Shown here in pieces: positions 31,150 to 42,232 of a DNA stretch of 64,000 bases. Made by a program: the position numbers and the translations under genes. Numbering within the stretch: position 1 is the first letter of the stretch; the number at the start of each line of letters is the position of its first letter. This stretch comes from Xenopus tropicalis (lineage: Eukaryota > Chordata > Amphibia > Anura > Pipidae), in NCBI RefSeq assembly GCF_000004195.4, contig NC_030683.2, forward strand, positions 51,473,358 to 51,537,357, written 5' to 3'. Below the pieces are notes generated by a model. It was not told the origin of the DNA, searched no databases, and saw only the letters and a program-made list of their open reading frames with translations.

Positions 31150-31260
31150 TTACAGTTACATAGTTAATTTGAGTTGAAAAAACACAAACAGACCTATTTA
31201 TACACTCACCTATATAAACTGTATCAAAGATCAAAGATATAAAAATTCTTAGATGGTATC
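31150..31260 (-). mobile_element. CR1 3'-end fragment
   Basis: CAGTTACATAGTTAATTTGAGTTGAAAAAACAC matches the CR1 3' terminus at 7178-7215 (TAGTTACA repeats followed by GGGTTGAAAAAAGAC). It continues with TATACACTCACCTATATAAACTGTA, matching 7280-7310. Old and short; the coding part is not recognisable beyond 31260. Confidence 0.75.
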
Positions 31261-33597
31261 TTTAAAATAGTTTAAATAGTCCCCTTGTTTATTCCTTTAG
31301 TAGATTAAAGAAAAGTTTGCAAAGTATCCAATGTTAAGAAGCAGATAGGAAATTATAAGATAAAAGTATAAAAAGCATCAAGGAAGAGCATGAGAAAGGT
31401 AATGAGGGCAATAGCACAGTTGGTAGCAGGTAGACTGAATATCAGCTCAGACATGCATATGATTTAAAGCATATCATGTACATATAGTGGCAATATATCA
31501 GGGTATCCCCTTTTGCCATAACACGGTCTTGGTCATACATCAACTTTACCACCCCACACAACAATGATTACATCTGACTGGTGTAATGTGTCAGCTGTGC
31601 TGTTCTTTTGATGCCATGTATCACCTCCCACATCTTCAAATCCAAGATGACCACCAAGGTATATACTGTATTTGTAGGTAGGGGACTCTGTCCCGTTTTG
31701 CTTTTCCCAAAAAAATAGTGAAATGGCAAAAAGTTGTGAAATACATTGAAGTCAATAGACAGCTGTATAAAAAGGTGCCTGATATTTATTTGTAAATCTT
31801 AACATTGCCTGTGCAACAAACACTTTATTATTATAAGTAGTTGTTGTCAACCAAATGTAAATCTGAAAATTAATATATAGCAATTCCCCAAAACATCATG
31901 AAATGAGTGCACAAAAGAGCTTTATTTCCAAAATACGGAAAAGTGTTTTTTTTGTGATAGTTGATTTCAGAGCGTTCTCCATCCTAACATAAATTGAACT
32001 CCTTTTGCTATGAAATACTCAGTACAATGCAATGCTCTGCTATTTCCCCTGTGTATCTACTGTTGCATCAGATATTTAAGCATGATCTTTCAGCAAATGA
32101 CAGATATAATCCTCTAATGTCCATGTTAAATACCAACTGATTCTGCTGTGGTGGTTGCAGTAAGTCTTATTCTCTAAGGTAAAACATAAAAAAGTAAAAG
32201 TACCTTTTAATAAATATAAGAAACTCATAAATTAAAATAAAACAATTTAGTTTGTGCAAAGTCAACTCAAAATTATATGGAATGGATTCTTTCTAGGATG
32301 ATCCATTGGCCTGCAGTGCTGAAATACCACAAGACATCATTTAGTCTTGCTGCATAATGTTAATAATTGGTATATGCTTAAAATGTCAGCATTTCAGTAT
32401 GTGGTTATAGTTATACCTTATTTATACAGTTCTAGCATGTTCTGCAATGTGTTTACAGAGGTTATTCTTCACTTAGTCACTGCCCCAGTGGAGCTTAAAA
32501 TCTACGGTCTTAATTACATTCACATACACACACTATGGGTAACTGCAATTAGGTCATATTTTGGAGTGTGACAGAAAACTAGAGTACCCGGGAGAAAACC
32601 ATGTAAATGGGAAGAACATACTTGCAAACAGTGTTGTAGCTTTAATTGAACCAGACCTGCAAGGCAACTGTTCTAACTATTTCACCACTGTGTTCAAAAT
32701 GTAACTTATTAAATATTTATTATATTCATTCATTTATTTATTCCTTTTTTATTGTTAATGTTGTTGAAATACTGAGGAATATTGTGAGGATATATTGGTT
32801 CCACTCCAAGATTGTCATTTTACTTACCATCAAATAGGCCCTTTGCCTACTCATGTGAAAGCAGTGTGGTGCAAATTATCACTATAAACAAACAAAAATG
32901 CAGATTAAGCTCCCATAAACTGTTAATTTAGGACACCGCCAGGTAATTTATTTAATGAATGGCATATTGTGTCTGCAATTCATGACATTTAGTTCTTCTA
33001 AACCATGACTGCATTTTTTTTTTTCAAATAATACAAATATGTTTATTTTTTTGAAAAAAATTGTGATCACAGATAAAAAAAAAAAAAAATGATTAACAAT
33101 TTATACAGAACTCTCCAGCTTTTTTTGTTGGTTGAGCTCCATAATATTAAATTGGTCAATTATTTGCAGGAGTAAGCAGTTCTAGGTTATTTAAAACTAT
33201 ACATTATGTTGCAAGAAAAAAAATGCCCCATTTAGGACCACTCAGACCATAACCAGACCAGCACTTGATTGTGACACCTAAAGCAGATAGTCCCATCCCA
33301 TATTTTTTTCTTTTTGCTAAATAATTCTGCACTTAAAATAATGCTGCTAAATACAGTATTTGCACCAGTTAGTAGATGAAGTGACATTGGTCAGTGTAGA
33401 GGTAAGGGTCAAGGAAGAAAAGAAGCTATTGTGAAGCTAATGTGTGAGTACCTTAGCAACATCATATTCTAAAGCTGCTTTGCTACACAGAGGCATATTG
33501 TAGTTACTCCACTCATTTCACTTAACCATGAAAAAGTAAAGGAATGTTCAAAATGCATTTGTTATTTCTTGGGTACAAAAATTACAAGGGAAGGGAA
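31261..33597. other. AT-rich region without gene
   Basis: No gene recognised. T/A runs at 33012-33090. A stretch at 32519-32560 reads TTCACATACACACACTATGGGTAAC, an AC-rich microsatellite remnant. Nothing else supported. Confidence 0.4.
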
Positions 33598-33815
33598 TTG
33601 TGATGAGCGAATTTTTTTGTCAAGCATGGATTTGCAGCGAATTGCCACATTTCGCCATTGGCGGATTGTTTAATGAACTTCTGTGAAAATTTGCCGCAGG
33701 GAAAAAAAAAAGTAGCGTCAAATTGGGTGCTGTCTCATCGAAAAGAGGCACGGTCACGGCAAAATAGGCATGATCACGGGCGACAAAAAAAAAAAGACGT
33801 GGGTCACAAATAAGT
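33598..33815. mobile_element. hAT MITE, GATGAGCGAA family, right-truncated
   Basis: Starts TTGTGATGAGCGAATTTTT and shows AGCATGGATTTGCAGCG and TTTCGCCATTGGCGG, then CpG-rich body repeats. It fades at an A-run near 33790-33815 without the closing TTCGCTCATCACTA, so the right end is lost. No duplication can be judged. Confidence 0.75.
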
Positions 33816-34914
33816 TGCAGCTTTTATCACACAGAGAGAGTGTATGACTAGTCCAGGGTAGATGAGTAAGGGTTGTTTAAAAAAACAAGTGGAACCAGTG
33901 TCCCCCTACCTGCAGAAAACCACCATCACAGTCATACAGAATTCAAGAGGCCCTCCTGGAACCCCCAGCTTCCAGCTTTCCTGATCGCACAGCAGCTTTT
34001 AACATTGCAGGCACAGGTACTGCTAATTAAAATGTAGGTCTGGGTGTGATACAGCTGGGTTTGTTCATGGCTGGAGAATATCATCAGCAATGAGGGAAAC
34101 TACACATTTCTGATTTGGGGGTCTGTTGTATTCTGGTATTTTCTTATGGGGAAAGCTATGGGCTCAGTCCTTAATTCATATTATAAAGGGGATAAAGGGC
34201 ATCACCTCCTGGTGTCATTGCAGATTGGAATGGGATTGGTTGATGTATCAGGTAGTTTAAAAGTTGCCATTGGCAAAGAATATAGTTTTTGAATTGCAGA
34301 AAGAATGGTGCCCTTCAAACCTATTACTCGAAAGAGATCTATCATCCAGTCCAAATTCAGGTCATGAAATGCTTTTTTGGCATCCAGAGATCATGGCTTC
34401 CACATTGTGTTGGGTTTTTGCATTTCATTTGCTTTAGGGTGATGTATGCGGATAGCAAAGACCTAGTATGGGCTTATCTCTTAGAAAGAAATTAAATAGC
34501 TGAACCAAACAGGAGGACAAGAAGTATAGTCTAGATGGAATGTATACACTCTAAGTGCTCTTACATGGAAGCACAGTCTATATATGTATATGTATTACAA
34601 GGCTTGCAGTTTAGCCTTTGATGATCGATGCATCATGTCTGCCAGGCTAAGCGCCGGAACACTGCTTTATGACCTATATGTCCATCAGATTGTTGTTAGT
34701 TGGATACCAGCTGCGTTAATTATTAGACAAAGACCCTGTATACAGTATTTATGGAAATGTGTATGTTATTGCTCTTTGTCTTTGATCATTCTTTATTTTT
34801 AAAACCCAAGAAGCATTGTTACAAAAAAAAAAACACATGGGTCCATGCATTATAAATGATTAACAGCAACCCAATTAAGGTAGCTGAAAGATGCTTGTCT
34901 ATATAATGATTTAC
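33816..34914. other. Spacer without recognised gene
   Basis: Short ORFs only (up to 72 codons, 34584-34802), with no motif. No repeat family recognised. Confidence 0.4.
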
Positions 34915-35045
34915 AGTTACAGGCTCCATTATTCGGAAACATGTTACTTTTTAAAAAAAAATTATTTCCTTTTTCTCTTTAGTAATAAAACAGTACATTG
35001 TACTTTATCCTAACTAAGATATAATTAGTCCTTACTGGAAGCAAA
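34915..35045 (+). repeat. Interspersed repeat, partial (family of 22508-22700)
   Basis: TTACAGGCTCCATTATTCGG, ATTATTTCCTTTTTCTC, TAATAAAACAGTACATTGTA and AACTAAGATATAATTAGTCC follow in the order seen in the family. The right end is missing. Confidence 0.6.
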
Positions 35046-35054
35046 TAAACAGAT

Positions 35055-35175
35055 GAACAAAGACACACGCCACTCTCATGCTTTTGCATCAAACTTCAAT
35101 CAATTTTATTTAAGTGATTTCCCATCAAGCAGACGTTTCGGGGACAGGCCTCATCATCAGGGGAGCCAAAACAAT
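35055..35175 (-). mobile_element. Retroelement tail with hammerhead-like core
   Basis: On the minus strand, CTGATGATGAGG then CCCCGAAACGTC (35160 down to 35132) contains the hammerhead core CUGANGA, then GAAA and the GUC cleavage triplet, with ACGT as a two-base self-complementary stem III. Stem II is imperfect (GAGG against CCCC) and stem I pairing is not evident. Downstream ATCACTTAAATAAAATTGATTG is a polyadenylation-like tail. The parent is probably a Penelope-like element by analogy with 1-1500, but no coding part is attached. Confidence 0.4.
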
Positions 35176-35496
35176 TGTATTGGGTTAAATAAATGTTTAT
35201 ATGTTTTTTTTTGACACAGGAATGTTTTTTTTCCAAAAATTCAGTTAATAGTGCTGCTTCAGCAGAACTCTGTACTGAAATTTGACATGAGGTTAACCAT
35301 GTTGCTAGTTTCCAGGTGCCCTCAGTCATGTGGCTTGTGCTCTTATAAACTTCAGTCACACTTTGCTGCTGCGCTGCAAGTTGGAGTCATATCTCCCCCC
35401 TCCCAGCAGACAATCAGCAGAGCAATGGGAAGTTAGCAAGATAGCAGTTATGTGACACCTGTATTGCAAAAAATTGTACCCATGACTCACCTAATG
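35176..35496. other. Spacer without gene
   Basis: Contains a CAGTCACACTTTGCTGC piece and TCTCCCCCCTCCCAGCAGACAATCAGCAGAGCAATGGGAA, the reverse complement type of which reappears near 41150-41170 and 41800-41850 within a TTAA element. It is likely a degenerate copy of that element's interior. Confidence 0.4.
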
Positions 35497-35504
35497 GTAG
35501 ATGT

Positions 35505-35819
35505 TAGTGAAGAGCGAAAATTTTGGGCAGGCATGGATTCACTGTGAAATTGCACATTTTGCCATTGGCGAAACAGCCACAAAAATTTGCAGTGAAAAAA
35601 CTTTGGAGAGTGAGGAAAAAGTCACATCACGTCAAACTAATCATGGTTGCATCAAGAAAGTCGTGGTCAAATCAAATAAATCACAGTTTGCATCCAAAAA
35701 GTTGCAGTCGTATAAAAAAAAGTCCTTACACCAAGGACTTTTTTCACCATTTCACAATTTTTTCAGCAGACTTGTGAATTTTTTGGTGAAGGAAAAGGGG
35801 ACAGATTTGCTCATCACTA
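35505..35819. mobile_element. hAT MITE, GATGAGCGAA family
   Basis: Starts TAGTGAAGAGCGAAAATT and ends GATTTGCTCATCACTA. Flanks GTAGATGT and ATAGATAT match at 6 of 8 positions, an old 8-bp duplication. Internal AAAAAGTC...CGT modules in the plus direction produce spurious ORFs. Confidence 0.82.
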
Positions 35820-35868
35820 ATAGATATAATAACAGCACTCAATGTAAAAAGTCTGCCTTACCCAATTC

Positions 35869-36206
35869 TAGTGATGACAAGTGATGAGAGAATTTTTTCA
35901 CCAGGCATGGATTTGCTGCAAAATTCGCCATTGGTGTTTTTTTTAATGAAACTGCTGCAAAAATTTGCAGAGTGAGGAAAAAGTTGTGGTCGCATCAAAA
36001 AAGTCATGGCAAAAAAGTTGCAGTTGCGACAAGCGAAATCAAAGTCAATCAGTCACGTCAAATAATCTGCGATTGTGTAAAAAAAAGGTGCAAGTTGTGT
36101 CAAAAAAAGTCACAAGCAGTAAGTTTGTGCCAATTTTTTGCCATTTTTTACATTTTTCAGCAGTTTTTTACGGCACAGCAAAATGAGACAGATTGGTTTA
36201 TCACTA
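35869..36206. mobile_element. hAT MITE, GATGAGCGAA family, adjacent second copy
   Basis: Left end shows TAGTGATGACAAGTGATGAGAGAATTTTTTC, with the terminal GTGATGA present twice in ten bases; right end GATTGGTTTATCACTA. The body repeats AAAAAAGTCATGG and AAAAAGTTGCAGTTGCG. No good 8-bp duplication is seen. It lies 49 bases after the preceding family member in the same orientation. Confidence 0.75.
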
Positions 36207-38170
36207 TTCTTGACTTTTTTAGTTACACCACGTAGGAGAAACATAGGTTATCTGAAAGCAGTTCTGTTGCTCAATATCAGGCACAATGCACTGAGATGGC
36301 TGCCTACACACCAATATTAAATGTAAAAAAATTTAAATGGTAAATGATGTGAATTAATTGCAATGTGAACACTGTAATTAAGAAATAAAAAGTACACCAT
36401 AGAAAAAACATGACAGAATAACTTTAAGGTACAATCCCTTAACTGGAAAACCCTAGGTCCCATACATTCTGGATAACAGGTCCCATACCTGTGCTTGTTT
36501 TTATGATAAAGTATAGATTATTAAGAACAACAAATATCATATAGATAATAAGGAAATTAATAAGAGTTGCTTTACTTGCACTTTAAAACTGTTGTATTTG
36601 TTGTATGATTTTTCCACATTTCCTTTAAATATGTTCTTTATCTAAGTAATCCAGTCTACAGCCTGGCAGCAATAAAATCCTTTTAGCAATAACCCTACTA
36701 ATCTTACGAAACCCATTAAAGAGGTAATGCCAGACTGCCTTGTGAGCATGCATTCTAAGGTTTCATTCAGAGTGGGTGTAATTCTAATACACCTATTATT
36801 ATCCTTCCTCTTTTTCTAACTGAAGTGGTATCATGCAGCGTAGGTTTTCAATAACATTCTAACATAATGATTACATGGCATGATCTCACTGCTTTTTCAG
36901 GCTGTCATTTAGTTGTTACTTTCATAAATAGAAAAGTCATGATGTAGTCAGAAGTAGATATCAATAAATTATCCCTCGTTCCCCAGACTTTTTTGCAATA
37001 CAAAACCACAGATTTTTTTTTTTAATTTATTTTTTATTTCTACTCCATTTTACTTTTTATATATTTTGATATTGTAGGTAAATAAAAACTATGATTCTAT
37101 ATAATATATGAGGAACAATCTGGCTACAAATATATTTGCTGCTGGAAATGTTTTGCTAAGTAGAGTAGAGATAGAGTGGACACTTTACCGTAAGGCGTAA
37201 GATAAAGTTAAATGCCAGCATGTATACTTGAATAAAAGTGTCCCAAAAGTAAAACAAACATACAATGGATGTGATTTTATAAACTCAGTGTTAAAAATGC
37301 CTTTAACCCTTTCACGGCCAGTCTATATTCGCCATTCACCAACATGATTTTTTAACATAAATGGGGAAATGTAGTAAAAAAAATAATTTGCACAAATAAG
37401 AATACAAATTCACATTTCGCAATGTAATATTGTTCATTAGACTGTTATTGCACTGCAAATTTAAATTGCGCATTGCAAACTTTTAAGTCATGCTTGAAGG
37501 TGCTGTAATCTTTGTGGGGCAAACTTAACAACTTTTACATTAAGAAATTTTATTACATACACTGTGCACTGTTGCAAACGATAAAATTCGCAAACTTTCT
37601 TTCGCTGTCGGAAGTGGTTGCTAAACAGTTTCCGTGTTCCCAAAGCCCATATAAAATTTGTGCAAAGACAAATTTGTTCGCACAGAGGCATACATTTTGA
37701 ATAATCTTTTACCGACCGAAGTGACCCCTTATAACAATGCATTTCATACAGTTGTGCAAAAAAAATTTTCTGAAATTTAAAAAATCTACTGTAGCTATAC
37801 CAAAAGGATAGAGGTATCTCAGTTCTCCATGGCCCCTTGCCTTACTATGCACTTTTTATATTTATTGTGCACTTCAAGCACTCTGGGCAGATTTGGTTTA
37901 TATGAATGCATGTAAGAAATTGCATATATAATTATTTAAAAAATAGTTCAATATGAATTATTGTATTTTTTTCTATGTATTTATTATGTATTCTTCCTTA
38001 TTAGACACTTTTATTGTGACTGTGACAGTGTTTTGTGCTTTTGCACTTGCATCTTGCTATGCCCTTTTCCACCTTATTTTACACCATGCATAATTTTTAC
38101 AGTATTTAAAATAAGTAGTAAGGGTAGAATTGCTTATTACCCTGTGTTTGTCATACTTGTTGGATATAAA
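36207..38170. other. AT-rich region with fragments of repeats
   Basis: 36420-36500 holds a reverse-strand fragment of the GTACAGGT repeat family (GGTCCCATACCTGTGC). The part 37310-37760 has CpG-containing AAATTCGCAAAC-type words and could be a decayed MITE, but I could not define its ends. No gene supported. Confidence 0.45.
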
Positions 38171-38179
38171 AAGTGAAAC

Positions 38180-39960
38180 TTCCTGGAATTCCACACTTTC
38201 TCTGACGAAGCAGTCAATGACACTGTTACAGTCTGTATGCTTAGAAGCCTGGACACTGCCTGGAATAACCCCTTAGGTAGAGCAGGAGAGCCCTGCTGAC
38301 CCTGATGTTCACTGACGCCCTTTTGGGGCCCTGGGCTTTCTGCGGCGGGATAGAAAGGGATCCTACTTACGGCCAAGGTTATTAGCCAAAACACGGTACA
38401 AAAAGGGATAAGATGAAATTAGAGTCGAGGTCAGGCAAAGGTCAGTGGCAGATGGCAAGGATTGTAAACCAAAAGTCAGGCGAGAAGTCAAAAACCAGTA
38501 AATCAGACACAAAACAAGCTTAGCTAGGAACCAGGAAGTCAGGACCAGCTTGGTCAAGGAAAACAAGCAAAGTAGTGCTTTTAAGGTTTGAATTTAGTGC
38601 CAAATTGACGTCAGCGCGTCCACTGTCATCACTGTGCAGCGCCGAGAGATACCAAGCCTATTGTGCATGCGCACGCAGTCAGAATGCGCTGAAAAGGGGT
38701 GCACGCAGGTGCAAGCCATACCAGAGGAGACTGGGGACCGGCGTGCCTAAAGGCGAAGTATGGGTATCTTTTGCTGTCACCCAACAGCTCTCCTTAGGAC
38801 CAAACCCCCTCCAATGAATAAGGTACTGAATGTTACCTCTAACCTTGTGAAAATCTACACTAGACCTCAAATTATTGATGCCCATCGACCAAAACTGAAG
38901 TTGGAGGAGGAGAAGCAGAAGAAAAGGCATTACAAACCACAGGTTTAAGGAGGGAGACATGGAAGGAGTTCGAAATATTCATACTGGGAGGGAGCACGAG
39001 CTTAACAGGTTTGATGACCTCCTTGACTTTGAAAGGACCAGTGTAACGAGGACCCAACTTAGGGCAAGGGACACGTAGCTTGATATTCTTAGAAGACAGC
39101 CAGACAATATCTCCAACTGTGAAACAAGGGGCAGGTCTACAACGTTTATCTGCTGCCTTCTTTTGACAGAGAGACGCTTTCACCAGAGCTTGATGAGCAG
39201 ACTTGAAGTCATGAACGGCAGCCTCAGCAGCAGGAACATCGACCTTGAGTACCGAAGGAGGTAGGGACAGAGGATTCTGTCCATAAACACAAACAAACAA
39301 AGAACCTAAAGCTTTATGTCGGAGATTATTTTGAGCGAATTCAGCCCAGGAGAGAAGTTCAGCCCAGCTGTCATGGTTTTGAGAAATAAAACAGCGAAGA
39401 AACTTTTCGAGAACTTGCTTGGTTCTTTCAGTTTGACCATCACTCTGAGGATGATATGCTGAAGAAAAATTTAACAATTTGCAAAAGTTCCGCCAAAAGT
39501 GGGAGACAAATTGGACCAATCGATAAGATACAATGGATGATGGGAAACCATGGAGACAGAAAATTTCTTTTTTGAAGATACTTGCCAGCTTCCCTAGAGG
39601 AATGAAGTGGGCCATCTTGGAAAATCGATCTACAACCACCAGGGTTGTAGTAAACTCTGCCAACTTCGGTAAATCTACAATAAAGTCCATCGATATATGT
39701 TCCCAGGGTTGGCTTGGAACAGGCAGTGGATGAAGGAGACCACAGGGGAGACACCGCGGAATCTTCTGCTGGACACAAACAGAAGTATCTGGAAATTAGA
39801 TCAAGTGTCTTATTAACCCCTGGGTGGCCTGCAATCTGCAAGAGGAATGACCCCACCAGAGGATCTGAGAGACCTTAGCCTGAGGAACGAAAGTCTTACC
39901 AGACAGGCACTTTGGGGTATTCTCAGTAGCCGGCAGAGCATTGGAGGACAGAGGGTTAAA
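38180..39960 (-). mobile_element. Ty3/gypsy retrotransposon fragment (chromovirus type)
   Basis: Minus-strand coding for the H2C2 finger region, integrase core and chromodomain, followed at lower coordinates (about 38180-38670) by non-coding sequence in the place of the 3' untranslated region and LTR. RT, RNase H, protease and gag are absent, so it is strongly 5'-truncated or deleted. LTR limits could not be fixed, since the other LTR is missing. Confidence 0.85.
38679..39856 (-). pseudogene. Gypsy integrase with chromodomain, frameshifted and mutated
   Basis: Three overlapping minus-strand frames. 39856-39440 gives [15 protein letters not shown], part of the zinc-binding H2C2 region. 39690-38872 gives the catalytic core: DFIVDLP (first Asp), [15 protein letters not shown], a decayed [14 protein letters not shown] where the second catalytic Asp position reads Tyr, then [13 protein letters not shown] with Glu, then the linker [17 protein letters not shown] and [10 protein letters not shown]. 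38960-38679 gives a chromodomain remnant: [16 protein letters not shown]. At least two frameshifts and loss of a catalytic residue make it inactive. A chromodomain at the integrase end is the mark of chromoviruses. Confidence 0.9.
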
Positions 39961-40552
39961 GCAATATAGGTGTGAGGCTTTTCCAGTGGTGTTCAGAAGC
40001 TATGAAAAGCATTCAAGTCTGGGTTTGCATGTATCAAATAAAGGATGTTTGGTATATGCAGGATATTAACAAGACAGGTTACCTGAATGAAATAAACATA
40101 CAAAATAGTAATTGTACATTTAGGCTGGAGGAAGTAAAGTTTCTTTGTGCACTTTTCAGAGAGATCCATAGCAGCTGAGGATGTAAAGTCCCAGATGAAG
40201 CATGTTAATTGCTGTTCCAACTGCTGTCCAACTCTGTCTAACTCTTACAGTATACTTAAACTTGCTATACTTTAAGTTGCTATACTGCTGAGCTGCAACC
40301 CCCCAGTCGTGCTGCTTCCCAGAGTGAGTACATGGTACTGTTTTATCACTAAAGAGAAAAAGAAAATAATTAAAATTTTGAATAAATTTGATATAATTAT
40401 TTGATTAAAATGGAGACTATTTGGGCAATTTGGAACTTTACAGATAATGGGTTTCTGAATATGTGCCATTTTCACATTTCAGATTTTTTTAAACTAAAAC
40501 ACAATATAAGTGGTTCTGTTGGTTAAAAAATAATATTTCCAAGTCCAGTAAG
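39961..40552. other. Spacer with repeat fragment
   Basis: 40300-40450 contains the reverse-strand interspersed repeat (ATGGTACTGTTTTATCACTAAAG, then AACTTTACAGATAATGGGTT), as at 22508-22700. No gene. Confidence 0.45.
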
Positions 40553-40560
40553 GCCATAAC

Positions 40561-40800
40561 TAGGGATGAGCAAATCTTTCCTGTGTCATTTCCTTTTTGA
40601 CGTGGCCGAGCCCTTTTTGATGTGATTGTGCCTATTTCAATGTGACCAAGCCTATTTTTCCATGACCATGCTTTTTTTGGATGCCACTGTGACCGTTTTG
40701 TTATGATCGCAAATTTTGGCTGTGAAAGTTTTGCGAAACAATTCGGAATGTGGAATTTTGCTGCCAATCCATGTCTGCTGAAAAAATGTGCTCATCACTA
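40561..40800. mobile_element. hAT MITE with perfect 8-bp duplication, TAGGGATGAGC end
   Basis: Flanked by GCCATAAC on both sides (40553-40560 and 40801-40808). The left end reads TAGGGATGAGCAAATC and the right end GTGCTCATCACTA. The body reads in reverse orientation compared with the other copies (CCAATCCATGTCTGCTG near the right end). The left terminus has the TAGGGATG start also found at both ends of the 9.8 kb hAT element. Confidence 0.9.
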
Positions 40801-40834
40801 GCCATAACATCATTTACAATACCCCAGTGTTTAA

Positions 40835-42051
40835 AGGGATTCTGTCATGATTTTTTATGGTATAGTTTACTGTTCACATTGCAAATAATTAATTCTACCA
40901 TTTAAAATGTTATTTTTGAGTCAATAAATGTATTTTTTTTTATTTATAATATTAGTATGTAGGCAGCCATCTCAGTGCATTGTGCAATGGAACTGTTTTC
41001 TGATAAGCTATTGTTTTTCTGAAGTAAGTCATGAACTAGACTTGAATTTTTACTATTGAGTGCTATTCTGATATCTACCACTAGATGGGGTATATGAGCA
41101 CTTTTAGTAATGCAGGTGTCAGGTAGCTTCTATCTTGCTACCTTTCCATTGTTCTGCTGATTGGCTGAAGGAGGGGAAGGGAGAATGATATCACTTGTAG
41201 TGATGAGCGAATATTTTCGGCAGGCATGTATTTGCAGCAAATTTCTGCATTTCACCATTGGCGAGTTGTTTCGCAAAACTTCAGTGAAAATTTGCCACGG
41301 GAAAATTTGCTGTGCGTCAAAAAAATATGTTGCGCGTCAAATTGGGCATGATTGCACCAAAAAAGGGTGCGGCGGCCCCCAACAAGGGCGCAGATGCTTT
41401 AAAAAAAGTGCGGCCGACAAAAAAGAAACATGGTCGACCAAAAAAGCCTTGGGGGACAAAATAGACGCGGGCAACAAGAAAAATCACACAACAAATGCGG
41501 TTCACAAATTTTTACCATGTCGCAAATTTTCTTGCCGTTTCGCGAATTTTATGGCGAAGCGAAACAGAACAGATTCGCTCATCAATAACCACTTATTGGT
41601 TGCTATCAGAATCTCAGCGCATTGTGCCTGATTCTGAGCTTTCAGAAAGAGCCAGCACTACACATTAGAAATGCTTTTGGGTAACCTATTGTTTATTCAC
41701 CTCCCATGTAACTGGAGGAGACTCAAGCCAGACATGAATTTCTTACTATTGAGTTCTGTTCTGATATCTACTGGGAGCTGCTATTTTGCTCCCTTCCCAT
41801 TGTTCTGCTGATCGCCTGCTGGAAAGGGGGTGATATCACTCCAACTTGAAGCTCAGCAGTAAAGTGTGACTGAAGTTTATCAGAGCACAGGTCACATGGC
41901 TGTGGCACCCTGGAAAATGGAGAATATGGCTAGCCCCATGTGAAATTTTAAAATGAAATGAAATTTTAAAATCTGTTTGCGCTTTCTGCTGGAGAAGCTA
42001 TATTAACTGATGCGTTTTGAAAAAAACATGTTTCCCCATGACAGTATTCCT
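40835..42051. mobile_element. TTAA-flanked DNA element with nested hAT MITE
   Basis: Left end AGGGATTCTGTCATGA, right end (reverse complement) AGGAATACTGTCATGG, with TTAA on both sides (40831-40834 and 42052-42055). The interior has ATCTCAGTGCATTGTGC and GCAGCTGCTA-type blocks, with no transposase. The hAT MITE at 41198-41587 is inserted. The type is like 1849-3160 but with a different family of ends; the Kolobok-like assignment is inferred from TTAA and AGGG ends. Confidence 0.78.
41198..41587. mobile_element. hAT MITE, GATGAGCGAA family, nested in TTAA element
   Basis: Starts TAGTGATGAGCGAATATTTT and ends GATTCGCTCATCAATA. Flanks ATCACTTG and ACCACTTA match at 6 of 8. This is one of the best-preserved copies: AGGCATGTATTTGCAGC, CACCATTGGCGAG, TTTCGCAAAACTTC, then near the end CGCAAATTTTCTTGCCG and GGCGAAGCGAAACAG. 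A plus-strand ORF of 156 codons (41161-41631) is a by-product. Confidence 0.88.
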
Positions 42052-42059
42052 TTAAAGTT

Positions 42060-42232
42060 TATTAGAGCAGTCCCTTGGCTGAGGGCACCAGGGAAACTAA
42101 GAATATGTTTAGCCCCCACATCAAATTTGAAAATTGATTATAAAAAAATCTATTTGCTCTATTGAAAGACTTATTTCAATGCAGTTTTCTATTTTGAAAT
42201 TTTTTTTTTTCCTGTGACAGAATTCCTTTAGG
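42060..42232. mobile_element. Partial 3' end copy of the preceding TTAA element
   Basis: TTATTAGAGCAGTCCCTTGGCTG, GGGCACCAGGGAAACTAAGAATATG and the ending CTGTGACAGAATTCCTTTA parallel the last 170 bases of 40835-42051 (TTATCAGAGCACAGGTC..., CCCTGGAAAATGGAGAATATG..., ATGACAGTATTCCTTTAA). The element is therefore followed by a second, more diverged right end in the same orientation. Confidence 0.65.

Noticed and set aside
38180..38670. Complete LTR of the gypsy element
   Set aside because: Position is right, but I could not identify TG...CA ends, primer-binding site or a second LTR; only an LTR-like region is claimed within the fragment.
41161..41631. 156-codon plus-strand ORF
   Set aside because: Coincides with a hAT MITE (41198-41587); similar lysine-rich frames occur in other copies (2042, 35501), reflecting A-rich modules, not a gene.
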